A stretch of 64,000 nt of DNA, from contig WEDG01001010.1 in the NCBI GenBank assembly GCA_017591395.1, positions 62,001-126,000 on the forward strand. Reading direction: 5' to 3'. Positions 36,262-47,924 of this stretch are shown here, in pieces (the stretch's first letter is position 1; each line of letters begins with the position of its first letter). The DNA is from Schistocephalus solidus (Eukaryota; Platyhelminthes; Cestoda; Diphyllobothriidea; Diphyllobothriidae). Both the position numbers and the translations under genes were made by a program. The notes beneath the pieces are model-generated. The model was not told the DNA's origin. It did no database searches and saw nothing but the letters and a program-made list of their open reading frames with translations.

Positions 36262-36500
36262 AAGCAGTTGGCTTATCGTATCAGAATTGGCGAACACCAT
36301 AAATTGCAGTAATCTTGGTGGGTAACCTAACCCGAATGGACTTCATCTCACGACTTCTTGTGGGACCTCGTAGCTCAGGTGGTTATAACGTTAATTGTAT
36401 TCCAGCCTTACCTTTTCTGTCGCGAATTCTAATCCCACCAAGGCCGCCGAGTGTTTTGACAATCATATCAAATAAGTTCTTTAAATCTGCAAAATTCTTT
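36262..36500 (+). repeat. tRNA-derived SINE, copy 2
   Basis: Head with GTATCAGAATTGGCGAA and GGTGGGTAACCTAACCC, then GTGGGACCTCGTAGCTCAGG from about 36360 (A box). The B box is altered to GCGAATTCTAATCCCACC. The tail is T/A-rich. A reverse-complement piece of the head (GGGTCAAGTTACCCACCCC) lies about 90 bp upstream at 36166-36184. Confidence 0.7.
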
Positions 36501-36564
36501 TTAATTAAAGGTGCCTGATAATCATCTGCTGGGGTCTAAATTGATTTCTTACAAAATCCTTCTT

Positions 36565-36770
36565 GCGTAGTCAACTTTCTGCATCAGAATTGAGGGACTT
36601 CGCACGTCGATCCACATATGATTAAAATTTTGACTCATGGTTGAGTCTCGTAGCCCAGAGGGTCAGAGCGTTGTCTGTACTCTGGCCTTGCCATGCTGTC
36701 ATGGGTTCGAATCCCAGAGAGGACGCCAGGTTTTCCCTTTTGGATCAAATAAATATAACCTAATTTATCG
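36565..36770 (+). repeat. tRNA-derived SINE, copy 3
   Basis: Head with TCTGCATCAGAATTGAGGGA, then a tRNA-like part from 36639 with TAGCCCAGAGGGTCAGAGC (A box). It has a perfect B box, GGTTCGAATCC, at 36704-36714. It lies directly head-to-tail with copy 2. The tRNA-like part lacks an intact cloverleaf, so it is not called as a tRNA gene. Confidence 0.75.
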
Positions 36771-36924
36771 TAAAAGACACAGGCATCAAAAAATACATGA
36801 AGATAAGACACGAGAATGTGAGACCACGGACATAGAGGTGTTCTAGTGGAAAATTCCAGTAGGGACATATATTCGTGTCTCGCAGTTCTGACTAAACATA
36901 CACTGATCTCTAGTCCTAGTCTTC

Positions 36925-37030
36925 AACCTACTTCTTATCCTAGCCTCAACCTTAACCCCAAACGTCAACGTAACCTGAACCTTTACCCTAACCCTAACCT
37001 TAACCGAAACCCTACCACAACCTTAAACTT
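36925..37030. repeat. Degenerate telomere-like CCCTAA tract
   Basis: TTTACCCTAACCCTAACC at about 36980 is the best run of CCCTAA units in the window, flanked by CTTAACCGAAACCCTACC and further degenerate words. Followed near 37110 by TTCCGTGTCTTGG, similar to the flank of the tract in the 15.5-kb MITE. Confidence 0.6.
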
Positions 37031-37039
37031 ATCTTGAAC

Positions 37040-39820
37040 ACTAATTTCAAGCTACCTGTAAATTATCAGAAGCCACGGAAGGGGGAAGTTATTATTTCCG
37101 TGTCTTGGCTAAATGCTCCTTTTGGGATAACCTGCTTTTAGCAAAGGTGGAAATAATATATATTGTGTTTCGTCCAAATCATTCAAAAATATATTGTCCT
37201 TGGGCTGCGTGACTTACCAGAACCTGTGTTGCAGGTTACTGCATTAGCCCGAGGAGTGGCTGGTGGTGACTGTGGATGTACGGTGTGCCATAGGTGCCAC
37301 ACAAAAATTGCTGGCAATTACAATTCAAGTAGCTTTGGCCTTGCCGACTCCAACTCGGTCGGATAGCGCAAGCCCGAATAGGGTGAAAAAAAGTAAAAAA
37401 AAGTACATTTATATTCCCTGCTGAAAGCATCGGTAAACCCGGGAGCTACTTTTTCTTCTGCTCACAGCTCTTATCTGTGGCTCGAGGAAGCCGTGCTCAA
37501 TAAGGTGGCCTCATCTCGGTAAGCATGTCATAAGGGCAGGCTAAACCGTATGGGGGTGGGTGTGGGTGTGTGGGTGTATTGAAGCACGGTAGTTCATCAA
37601 ATGATGCTCGAACTCCCTACCCATGCCCATCAAAAAGCCAAACAAAGAGGGCGAAATACAATCTTGGTGGCGATCGAGACTAATTCTGGTCGTCGTCCAG
37701 AAACAAATCATGACCTATGATGGAATCTGACAGCCGTCTGGAAAGATTCAATGGGGCTATTTAAGGGTAGCTCTTTTTTACGTCCTTCAGGAGGGGGGGG
37801 GGGGGGGGGTTGCGAGAAAGTTTCCCGTAGCACGAGCTGTTGGCAACCCAGTCGAAGTTTTTGAATGCGAAAAATGCGGTCAAAAGCTGCAACAAACAAC
37901 AAACCACTTTGCTATCCCTGGGTCTCTCATAAGCAGACTGGAATTGGCCTTCCATTTTAAAATACCCAATGGGAAACTCTCCTGTCAGGAACACGGTTCT
38001 AATCGCCCATGAACGGGCTCGCAGCAATTTGGAAATGACGGCTCCCAGGGAGATCTGCGCCTCTAAGCAGGGACAACTGGGGGGAGTGAGGGCTGGAAAC
38101 ACATATTTGGGGTGGACACCCGAGAACAGAACGACGGGATGCCTCAGTCACCTTTGTTCCAAGAAAGGGCATCGTGTGATGTCTGTTCTGTCTGCCATAG
38201 GGTGTCAATGACCGTTTCATGGTTATAGGGCTGCAAACACCGTGGGAACAAATTCGCCACCACCATGAGTGCCTATGCCCTTCTCAATGATCAAATCCAA
38301 TGCCGCGACGAACAGATTCTACGAACGGCTATACACCCCCTTAGCAGCTGTGCCGATAAAAGAGAACGTGACTGATAAACTAGAAATAAACTAGAAAGAG
38401 AGAAACTAGAATCTAGAAAGAAAAGGATAGTCAATAGACAGAGCGTTCATCGTATGAAAACCGAATTCCCACATGTAAAAGAAGCAGTGCATTAAGACGT
38501 AGTCCTAGGCGTAGGAAAACAAGGTAAGGCCGTTAATTTTACGCATACTGCTAACGATCGTGTTTTGAAACCACACATACAGACTACTTCAAAAAGCCGA
38601 ACGGACGCAGTGACCATCACGTCTAGATAGATCCTATGGGCTCGGATGAGGTGCCGATAAGATACGAATATCGGCTTCCGTGAGGTTGCTATCGCTTCGA
38701 AAACTCTTTCGATATGTCGAGTGAGCATTTTGCCATACTGAGTTGTTTATTTTACGATAAACTCTATATGAGGTAAGCAATGAAATAGTTTCCTCACCCA
38801 TGTTACCTTGAGGAAGAGGTATTTAAAGTATAGAAGCTTCTGAAAAAGGTTATTGCTAGCTTTCCTATGTTGACCTATGGATCGGCGGAACCAATAAGGT
38901 AAACGACTCAAAAAAAGTTAAGTTGCAGCGTAGTTGGGTTGCTTGCTGGTATCAAAAGTACCTCATCATCAGCCAGATTTCTGCTCATCAAGATTAATAT
39001 TGGTCTGTTCCAAATTAATGGAGTTGCTAATGACAACAGTATCAGAAAAGTTTTTTGTGTATTTTTTTAATCTAGAAATGAGCAGTATTACCACTATAAG
39101 GTTCCGCAATATGGGCAAATCTTGAGTTTTTTTAGAGAGCTTCGACTATCATTTTGTATATGTAGAGGAAAAAGCAAAATCTAGAAACGAATTACACTTA
39201 ACAGTGAAGGTCTCCAAAGATCCGTGAAAGCGTGCACTCCTGGCATGCCTATTTCTGTGAGAACCAAAAACTCACATATGAGATGGGTACAGCGTGAACT
39301 ACTAGCTCAGACCCGCGTGCAGGCTAAAAACAAGGAGCCTCGTTACTGCAGTACCGTAAGCCGTGCAGCGAAATACCCCACAAAGGCAGCATCACCTTTC
39401 CTAAAAGGCTTCTTTTCTCCGCAGTCCTAAAGGATCTCCTCCTGCACTAACGCGGTCGCCCTTATCAACATCGGTCCTTTTGTAGACCTGCAGGAGGATA
39501 TAATTTTGTCCACAGAAAGTCTTAAGCAGGCCAGATTCTGGAACTCCCTCTGGACCAATAAACTCTCCGGGCACAGAGCCTCAAGTCTTAAAATATTTAA
39601 ACGTTCTAAAGCCGTTATGCATTCCTTCCCACGCTTTTTAAAATTTTAACCTAAAATTTAATAATTAACGCATTTACAGACATGGAGCAAAAGGGCTCCT
39701 AGATGCATTCTGTAAATGCCATACCTTAACAACGCGATCGACTTACAAATGTGACTTACCATGAAGAAGCCACTACTTTCTTTAGTTTTCTTGAGAGCAT
39801 TAGCATTAGAGGAAGGAATA
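37040..39820. other. Non-coding DNA with G-runs, no gene recognised
   Basis: Contains a GT/G-rich run near 37550-37580 (GGGGGTGGGTGTGGGTGTGT) and a run of 17 G at 37793-37809. The open frames around 37760-38220 are short and overlap on both strands with no domain. Confidence 0.45.
37793..37809. repeat. Poly-G run (17 G)
   Basis: Uninterrupted G homopolymer. It is liable to length error in sequencing. Confidence 0.9.
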
Positions 39821-39834
39821 GCAACCAACATGGG

Positions 39835-39895
39835 AGGCTAGGAAGGTCATTTCTGGCTTATTAGTAGCCTCTTTCAGGTATGCCGAACCCTCAAA
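39835..39895 (-). repeat. R1 fragment, minus orientation
   Basis: The minus strand reads GGCTACTAATAAGCCAGAAA then TGACCTTCCTAGCCTCCC, matching the R1 body. Confidence 0.45.
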
Positions 39896-39909
39896 TTGAT
39901 AAACATAAC

Positions 39910-40022
39910 CTGTACTCGCAGATAACGATGCTTCCCATTCTCGATCATCGGGGGTCAAGTGAAAGCATGAGATGAACTCGAATTCTTTGCCAGCACCATC
40001 TGTATTGATGATATCGTGGTTG
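39910..40022 (-). CDS. Candidate exon of unknown function
   Basis: A 113-bp stretch between an acceptor-like TTTCAAGTTGTCTTCAG and a donor-like AGTACAG then GTTATG. Within it the minus-strand frame reads NHDIINTDGAGKEFEF and continues with an ISCFHLTPDDREW-type sequence that looks protein-like. Phase is 2 at the start and 1 at the end, so it does not join directly to the ETS exon at 24123. I recognise no family. An R1 fragment follows immediately, so it may instead be part of a repeat. Confidence 0.22.
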
Positions 40023-40417
40023 CTGAAGACAACTTGAAAATGCACACAACACACCAATGCCTTGAAATAGAGGAGAAATAGCTTTGGTAGTCGAAAACGC
40101 TCAGCATGTACAGGTGAGTCAGTGTGAGTGGTTTCTACTATGACCGCAAACTATGGCGTATTCGTAAAAGACTTCAAATATGGTTCTACCCTGATTTAGT
40201 GACATATTCATAATTATCCAGCGGTGAGACCGATTCGTAAGTGCAGAATTTAATAACGAGGCAAGAAGCCCGTGTATTGAAGTTACGGTTCCGAAGAACC
40301 CGATATACTGGATGGTCTGTATTGCACACTGCGAAACTCTCCAAATCCCAGAATAAATACTGCATCTGCAGCTGTTAGGCTCAGAAAAAGCAAAAAAGCG
40401 AAAACACAATTGAGTCT

Positions 40418-41362
40418 CTATCTCACGAAATTTCAACCGAAATTCTGAAATGTGTTCTTGATTCAAACAAATCACTTAAGTAGGGTTGTCACATGGATTA
40501 TTATACAGCCTAATCCCAAGATATTTAAGTCACAATAGGATACCGGCTATTGCAAGAGCTCATTTTTGACCGCCAGCAACAAGTATACTCTGTAAAAACA
40601 GTTTCTTGATTGGTATTCAATTTTCTCATTGATTTTCAATGCTCATCTTAATTAAAATATATTTTACAGTAAAAAAACGCAAAAAATACTGTTTCTTGTA
40701 CTCGTTCGATATCAAATTACATCTTTAAATTTTATGCTTGAAGAAAGGGTAGCTTGGGTTTTAAAAATTTTCTTAATTACTGAATAATTTTTAATTCCAC
40801 TTGTCGTTAAACTTGAATTCCCGGTTTCAAAACTACATGCTTTATACATTCTGTGTAAGGAAAAAATCAAAGATTTATCTACAGTTTGAAAAAAGTCACA
40901 TAGTTTCCATCAAATGTGGCAATAAATTTGGATCATGTGATATACACTGTAGGCAATATTACTATATTGGCGGATACGATGTATTTTTAATAAACACTTC
41001 AAGGTTTTTAAACATTTAATAGAACATTTTTTTAAACCCAAAAGATAAACTTTCGTAAAGCATAAAATTTAAAGATGTAATTTGATATCAAATGAGTATA
41101 AGAAACAATATTTTTGCGTTTGTTTTCTGTAAAATATAGTTGAATTAACAAGAGCATTGAAAATCAATGCATACTAATAAAGCAGCCGTTTTTACAGAGT
41201 ATACTTGTTGCTGGTGGTCAGAAATAAGCCCTTCCAAGAGCCGGTATCCTACTGTGGCTTTGGGATGAGGCTTTATAATAAACAATAAGACAACCCTACT
41301 TAAAGGATTTGTTTGAATCAAAAACACCTTTCAGAATTTTGGTTTAAAATTTATTGAGATAG
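40418..41362. mobile_element. Foldback element with arms of about 310-360 bp
   Basis: The outer ends are CTATCTCA at 40418 and TGAGATAG at 41355-41362. The arms match in reverse complement inward to roughly 40775 and 41025. Shared words include GATTCAAACAAATC, TTAAGTAGGGTTGTC, AAGTATACTCTGTAAAAAC and ATTACATCTTTAAATTTTAT. The arms differ by substitutions and about 8 net bases. The central 250 bp is AT-rich and has no transposase-like frame. It fits a non-autonomous foldback DNA transposon or long-TIR MITE. No superfamily can be assigned. Confidence 0.8.
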
Positions 41363-41689
41363 GGAATCTATGCGATTAAGAAACATGTTAAAGCGAGTAA
41401 CGTGGATGCGAAAACAAATTAAATTACTCTTGGACGGATAACACTCGGATTGTAAACTCACCTGAGTAATCCATGTTCACATTGCATTCGGTAGTAGTCA
41501 TCGTTCAGATCCATTGCCTACGCGCAAATGATGGAAAACTGTAGAAACAGTTTCACCAGACTAACAAACACTTTAATTGGGTAAAGGGAAAAAAAAACAA
41601 ATCTCAGGAGGATATTCAGTCAGAAGACGAGGAGGGATTTTTGACTCCCGGAACGGTGTTTTTACCGCAACAAGACCGTTTCACCGTCG

Positions 41690-41880
41690 AGTTCGATGAT
41701 GTCAACCGTGTTTTCGACAGCATGGTGGTGCAGGGACAGTGACTTGGGCTGGATTATAGTAAGAGCAGACTTTCGATGCATCTACCTCACTCTCTGTTCC
41801 ACCCCCCCCACCTGGGCCTGGCGTCAAGAAAGATTCAAGAAGACCAGAGATGGGGGAGGGTGCAGGCTGACGCAACGTGG
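41690..41880 (+). repeat. LINE 3' tail
   Basis: GGTGGTGCAGGGACAGTGACTT, CTCTCTGTTCCACCCCCCCC and GTCAAGAAAGATTCAAGAAG match the other LINE tails. Plus orientation. Confidence 0.65.
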
Positions 41881-42226
41881 TCCACAACAAGACAGGAAGA
41901 CAACAACACGAGGAAGTGGCTGCTCGGATACCATCAGCAGCTGCGCTCACTCTCGGCTGCGCTCACTGACCGGCTCGGACGGTGGTCTGATTGTGGAGTT
42001 GGGGGAGAGAGTGGGGTCGACAGATCAGTGCATTTTTCTCACCATAAACAATCTGACACGCTTGAACCTATCATGGTGATCGAAAAGCCGTGGCTCGGAA
42101 GGTTGTCAACTGACGGTATAACTCGGACCACGTGGTCAGCCCAATGTGTGCGTTTGTACGCAATGAAAGACTGGCGGACCGACAGTTAGTCTGCAATGCC
42201 TCCTTCATAATGTGGCCTTGATGGCA

Positions 42227-42520
42227 CTCCCACTCAAGTGGGATCCGAGCCAGGTGTGGTGGCACGCTCAGAGGCGGCTCCGGCCGCGCCGGCCACCTGG
42301 GCCCTCTCCCAACTCCTGTCTTCTTGACCCTATCATAACACGGGGCTTAGGTGGGGGAGGAAGAGAGAGTGCGGTAGCTGCAGCGCAAGTCTACTATCAC
42401 TTAAAGCTGATCAACGGGCAAGTCACCGTCCCTGTGCCACCCGGCTGTGGAGCACACGGTGGACATCGGCGGACTACGACGGTTGAATTGTCGCGTCGTG
42501 TGTGTATGTGTGCCCCCAAA
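42227..42520 (-). repeat. LINE 3' tail, opposite orientation
   Basis: The minus-strand copy carries AGTGATAGTAGACTTGCGC, the CTCC-rich part, GTCAAGAAGACAGGAG and GCGCGGCCGGAGCCGCC. It faces the plus-strand tail at 41690-41880, so two LINE insertions converge here. Confidence 0.65.
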
Positions 42521-42639
42521 ACGGGCCACGTGGTAGATGCGCTGGACCAACACGGGGGCAAAATCATGGTGCAGCAGGTGTTATTATTAATAAATGTCCA
42601 ACATGGGGATGTGCGTGCCCAATATGGACACGCGTAGGT

Positions 42640-43640
42640 GCAGGCTCATGTCGCACCCCACTCTCCCACTCCGTGGGAGATGCTTAATCTGCGGCTGACC
42701 ATGCCTCCGGTCTTCTTGACTATGTCTTGACACCGGGAACAGGCGAGGAAGTGAAGAGACAGTGTGGTAGATGCAGTGTAAGTCTTCTATCGCATAAAAG
42801 TAATTTGCGCACAAGTCACAGTCTCTGCACCATCCTTCTGTGGAGCATGCGGTGGACATCGTTGGATTACGATAGACGAACTGACGTGTGTGTGTTGGAG
42901 GTACTGGGCGTTTATTTGGTCTAGCCTACGGTGTTCTTTAGAAGGCTCTCCTGGAGACGCATGTGGCCTAATAGGCCCATGCAGTGCGTGAGTGTACTGG
43001 AGCAGTGAGGGCAATGGAGACGGCACGGTGACTGTATGCGTGGCCTTAGACACTCGTTCGCCAGTCTCCGTGCGATGGATTCACAAGTGATCACTCAGGC
43101 CACTGCGTGAAGCTATGGTTGCATTGTGGACAGGTTGGGACCGAGTCTACATCACGGGTGTTGGCAGTGGTGTGGTTAATATTTCAAACGGTGCGACATC
43201 ATTGTTTGCATTGGAGGTTGGACCAGCAACCCTCGCAGCAGATACTTAGGCGGGATGCTCTTGGAAGATGGTGACAAGGGATCGGGTTCACCGTTAGGAT
43301 ATTTTATCGACATACGGGGCGGGTCAGCTATGGACGGGGAGGTATCACTTGGTGTCGTTCGTGTGCTACAGCTGATCCGAGGGTATTCAGTCAGACCGAT
43401 TCGTGCCCAGACTGTTCTCTGACATCTTGGGCATGTTCTGGGCGGTTGAGTGTTGGCATTGCAAGGCGGGGGCAGTTGGGATTTACGAGCTTCTCGTTTG
43501 GCTTTATCGGCGGTTATGCGGTTGGATCCGCAGATCGCTGCTTTTGTCTGCACTGTCCTCCTACAGGCCTGTCGGTTCCATGCAAGGTCTCCACAATTTG
43601 CCGGGATGGCTTTCAGGTGCATACAGTTGGACAAAAGGAG
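42640..43640 (-). pseudogene. LINE C-terminal coding relic with three C2H2-like finger motifs, plus 3' tail
   Basis: Minus-strand remains of the end of a non-LTR retrotransposon polyprotein. From 43634 the frame reads TADKAKREARKSQLPPPCNA and then a first finger relic, CPRCQRTVWARIGLTEYPRI. Near 43136 a second begins CPQCNHSFTQ and, after a stop and frameshift, ends HRTETGE. Near 43010 a third reads CPHCSSTLTHCMGLLGHMRL, followed within ten residues by a stop. The tail 42905-42640 matches the other LINE tails. Such C-terminal finger arrays are known in predicted flatworm LINE proteins (family knowledge). Stops and frameshifts show it is dead. Confidence 0.75.
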
Positions 43641-43714
43641 AAAAATGACAGCTCCCTATCCAGGCTATCCGGAAATTTGGCCATAGTGGTCAGTCCAAGG
43701 CGTGAAGGCAATGC

Positions 43715-43880
43715 GGATAATAAACCAGAAGTGGCCCTTCCAGTCTCCGTTGATTTTGCTGGAATCCCCTGCCGCACGTATTCCTGGTCGTTATGCGAGT
43801 TCCTACGAGAACTCTACATTTAACCCCAAGGCACAGCGTGACGTGCATGCCCAGTAAACCGACCAAGCAATGCACTTCTA
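43715..43880 (+). repeat. R1 copy
   Basis: GGATAATAAACCAGAAGTGG, CCCTTCCAGTCTCCG and, further on, TTTAACCCCAAGGCACAGCG match the body and tail of R1 in plus orientation. Confidence 0.55.
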
Positions 43881-43974
43881 ACACAGTTAATATTCCTGAT
43901 CGTGACCGACAGACCAAAGAGCTCGTGACTCAGTTGGCACAAAGTTGGAGTTAAGAGCACCAAATAGCCAAACG

Positions 43975-44220
43975 ACACGAAATAGAGCTCATTTGCTGCA
44001 AACCTGGATTTGGGTAAGGGTGAATGACAACGACTAATGATCAAGAAATGGATATCTCATTCCATCTTTTATTTTTCCAGAACTTTTTTTGCCATAGGTT
44101 CTTCGACACTATACAAATGCCTGGGATGTTTCTACACTGGACCTGAAGGCACAATGGGATGAGCATGCCCGTCAACCCGATTTGTGAACGCACTTCCAAA
44201 ATAAGTTAATAGACTTGTAA
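43975..44220 (+). repeat. R1 copy
   Basis: AACCTGGATTTGGGTAAGGG, CGACTAATGATCAAGAAATGG and CTGAAGGCACAATGGGATGAG match R1 body and tail words in order. More diverged than the preceding copy. Confidence 0.4.
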
Positions 44221-47026
44221 GCAGCACATAAGGCCTACGTTTTTTTTTCTCTCGGCTTTTACTGCTAGCGGCCTGACCGCCTATCCTCGTGCCAACGAAG
44301 TGGAAGTGGTTAGCAATACCAAGGGCAACGACAGGCATTTTTAATACATGAACCTGTATCCGCTCCTCTAGCTTGTACTACCGTAAATGTGATTGCATCC
44401 ATTGTACAGTTTGATTATAGCTACGGACAGGACAACTGGAGCCTGGAAATGTATACCAAACCAGAGGACTCACTCAAATTTAGTCATTCATCAGTCCGAA
44501 TGCTTTTATTTCCTTGGCTCTGAACCGAAGGTGCGGGATAACAAACACCGTCTCGGTGATCATTTTGCTAGAATACCTCTCTTAACACAAATATTAATAG
44601 ACCTGAAGACCCTCATGTGTGACAACACTCAGAGACTAAAAGCATTGAGACTACGTGGAAGGTATTTGAAAAGCGTTCGTATATAAAACGCTACATTAAA
44701 CAAAGTCACACTCATATCTCTTAGTCCACCATTTACTGTGGGTTTCGTTAAAAAGTATGAAAGGTATTTTTAAAAAAATGGCCACACCAAGCAAGCTCTC
44801 AAATAAACAAATAAATAATTTGTTTATTTGAACGGTTTTTTGATCTACGATGATGCTTCGGAAGAAAATACGATTCAATCCCAACACTTCTGTCCCCGGA
44901 AACATGGGTTAACCAGCGAAGACATCAAGGCAGTCAGGTGAATTTTTGAATTAATGCTGAAAGTGGCTTTCTGAAGCATCGTGTTCCACAGCCTACTTCG
45001 CTGGGCGGACTGTTGACGGATTTACTGTGATCATTACTACTATCTTATTTTCTGCTAGTTTAGCCAGTACCACTACTATTGTTCTCATTCCGGAATTCTT
45101 TTTGCAACAAATAACAGTAAAGTCAAAAAAATTACATTTATAATCAACTATTATGAGTCGATCTTGCAATAAAACGACCTCTTTAAAAACACTGTGCGCT
45201 GTGAGTTTGCTCCGCAAATACCCCGATATATCAGATCATATGGGGTCTTTTTAAACGTTTATAGTTGGTCCCGCTTTCAAGAAAAATATTCCCTCACACT
45301 TAGGCAGAATTGAATAGAAACTGTTGATGTTCGAACGTAATTCTTAGGCAAGAACATAAAAGATTTGAAAAAATTCCAACTGAAATAATAGCGATAATGT
45401 AAATGAATGTGGTAGCTACACTCTAATATAAATAAGTTAGAAGTGAAGGGGCATGCTCTGCTTAAAACCTTATATACATGAAGGATGTATTCGGGCAACT
45501 TCAATTTCCCTGTTGCAGGCAATGCAGACGCCTGTTTGTACGCCTATTTGCATGCAAGCGCCTAAGTAACAACGCTGGCTGTACACCGCAGCATCGCGCC
45601 TGTCACTCGCTAGCGCTAGCAAGAGAATATTGCACTGTTCATCAATGCAGCAGCTCGCTCCTCTCAGGACATTCATCCTCGGTCGAACTAACCTTCATTG
45701 AACTTCTGTGCCGTGTTGATTTCGCCAACCAGTTGTGACACCTGCAAAGTACAAGGAGGTAGCAGCGTGAACCCAGACAGATAAGTTTTTAGCTTGGCGT
45801 AAATATAAACACGGGGACTGCCGGTCGTCCAGACAGCAGCACACCCGATTCGTCCCTGTAAGTTGAAGTTTGACTGCCAAGTGAAGGTGCTAATGCACTA
45901 GGTCGGTTGGATGTACGAACGAATCTTAGCTTCGGTAGAATAAGGTAGAAACAAGAAGGCTATGTGGATTATGGTGACTGCCGTAAATAGCAAGTTAATG
46001 GCCTGCCGCCAGTTGACATAACCACAATTAGACTAACGATCGGTGACAACATAATTGTCAATTTAATTATAGCGACGAGTACTTACGAGGCATTTACCTC
46101 ACTCAGCCTCACAACATCCAGAAACATAAAAAACAGGGAGATCGGAGTGGGCTTATTGACTACTCCCGGCATAGAGCCCACGTCCGCTGTGCCAAAAACA
46201 CATACCGGTTTCGCACTCTATAGGAGTCCGTTTGTGTGCCCATAGAGGCCACATCAAAGGGAAATGGAAATCTGAATGTTACACGGGCAGCCTGCATTTC
46301 CGTATCAGTTTACTACTTTAAAATTCACAATTTCTAGCGTGTTGTGGTAGGATGAATACATATCGGACTGATTATTGGGAAGAAAATATACGCAATGTCG
46401 ACATCATTCTCTCTTTCTCATCATCTAGCAGTGACAAAGGGAACCCAAACAGTCAAAGTTGAGATGGAGCACAATGACTGGTATGCTCAAGGTCCTAGTC
46501 TAACTCATAGCAAACTTATTCTGTCACTCTTTCTCTAACGCGACGACATAGCTAATTTTGAGATTAAACAAAGGAAAGAACTTAGCTGTGTGGAATGCAA
46601 GAACGGTCAGTAATAAACTATAAGCAAACTATTCAGGACGCACTATCTGAAAGTTCACTTTATACTACAAGGCCACTTCGGGAACTGCCGGAAATAGTAC
46701 ATGGGGACTTAATAACTTTGACTTCGATTAAACAGATAGTTGTCAACCGGAGGCTTAGTATGCACACACTAGCTCACTTACTTGCAGGGGTTGACCGTGT
46801 ATCCGCACCCGAGGTACTACGTAGTCGCTTCGAACGAAAACATCCCCATAGCTGAATCTTTTCACTCACCATAAATGGATAGCCATCGATAACGTCCAAG
46901 AATCCAACGTCAACCAAAACATGAGACATCAAGACTGATGAAACCGCCAAACCTTCTGCTTTGTTTAATTTTCGAGGACACTAATGCGTGCACTTGAAGG
47001 ATGTCCTTTTGAACAAAAATTTTCAG
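44221..47026. other. No gene recognised
   Basis: AT-rich DNA. One strong hairpin at 44800-44830 is listed separately. Open frames reach 103 codons at most, and only the one ending near 47295 has plausible splice sites. Confidence 0.4.
44800..44830. other. Perfect hairpin, 13-bp stem and 5-nt loop
   Basis: CAAATAAACAAAT, loop AAATA, then ATTTGTTTATTTG. There is no T-run to suggest a Pol III terminator and no pre-miRNA length. AT-only composition makes chance likely. Confidence 0.85.
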
Positions 47027-47283
47027 GCTCGATCCGCAAGTTGATATGCCTATTTGAGCTGAAGCACATCAGCTACTGCGGAATAACCGCGTACTATTCA
47101 CAAGCTGCCAACAGGCAGTCAGTAAAATACACTACGCAAATATTTGCCACACTGACAGCACGCTTACTAGCTAAAAGTCCAGACACAAGTGTTTCCCCGA
47201 TCTTCTACCTCTGCGGTTATTTTGCAGTAGCTGATGGATTTCAGTTCAATTATTCGTATCCATTTTGGACCGATCCTGAAAAG
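47027..47283 (+). CDS. Candidate internal exon, unknown protein
   Basis: A 257-bp open stretch between acceptor AACAAAAATTTTCAG (phase 1) and donor CCTGAAAAG then GTTAGT (phase 0). It encodes about 85 residues with a natural-looking composition, e.g. SIRKLICLFELKHISYC, ITAYYSQAANRQSVKYT and CGYFAVADGFQFNYSYPFW. I do not recognise the family, and no membrane segment is obvious. The frame stops soon after the donor, as expected for an internal exon. A decayed copy of its 3' half and following intron lies at 54510-54640. No neighbouring exons were found, so the exon could also be part of a duplicated or pseudogenised gene. Confidence 0.4.
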
Positions 47284-47709
47284 GTTAGTTCCTGAGGACT
47301 TACTCTAAGTTTATGCATTAATTGCCTCAAAAATGAAAGAAAACAGGATTGAGACTGAAGTTATATGTCACCAAACACAGGAAGAACGCTGGGTGACCCC
47401 TTGATACGCGGAACCCCTCGCAAATGCGTCTGGCAGCGGCAGAAACACGCATGCCGGGGCCTTCAGCAAGTACCTCGCCCTAATCCACCGCAGTGACTGC
47501 AGAGTTGACCCCTGTAAATACGGCGAGGTAAAGTAAAAAATTCACATCAGAAAATTATAACTTTTTAAAAATGTTAGAGGTCGTTTACCGAGCGCGTTAC
47601 GGGACATCCTCGTCCTGTTGGTCTTTGGGGCTGGCTGTCGCAGAGCGGCTAGTATTATAGGCAAATAACGAGCGGAAATACTCAGAAACAACAAGCAAGA
47701 AACAAGCAA

Positions 47710-47900
47710 AAATAACAAGTGGCAGACGAGGTAGACTGGAATGGCCATTTCGGGTTTATTGGCCTTCATCGGCCAACCACATACGACAACAGGTTTTAAA
47801 ACTCCTGAGGCTCAAACAAGCAATCTGGCGTTATCTTCCTTACAACCGCTCGCCATTAGCAATCGCTCGCTCCCCACGTCAGCATGTATAATGGACTTGC
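47710..47900 (-). repeat. R1 copy, minus orientation
   Basis: The minus strand reads GGTTGGCCGATGAAGGCCAA, TAAACCCGAAATGGCCATTC and CAGTCTACC, the best-preserved R1 body after that at 340-400. It lies just upstream of the Penelope copy. Confidence 0.6.
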
Positions 47901-47924
47901 GTTATAGCTACCGAAAAGGTGGGT

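Noticed and set aside
36639..36730. A tRNA gene
   Set aside because: A and B boxes are good but acceptor and anticodon stems do not pair, and related copies share extra flanking sequence. It is a tRNA-derived repeat.
36925..37030. A true telomere or chromosome end
   Set aside because: Only about two perfect CCCTAA units; the rest is degenerate and flanked on both sides by ordinary sequence.
41696..42687. Overlapping 80-140-codon frames suggesting a gene cluster
   Set aside because: They lie on converging LINE 3' tails, which are GC-rich and so lack stops by chance.
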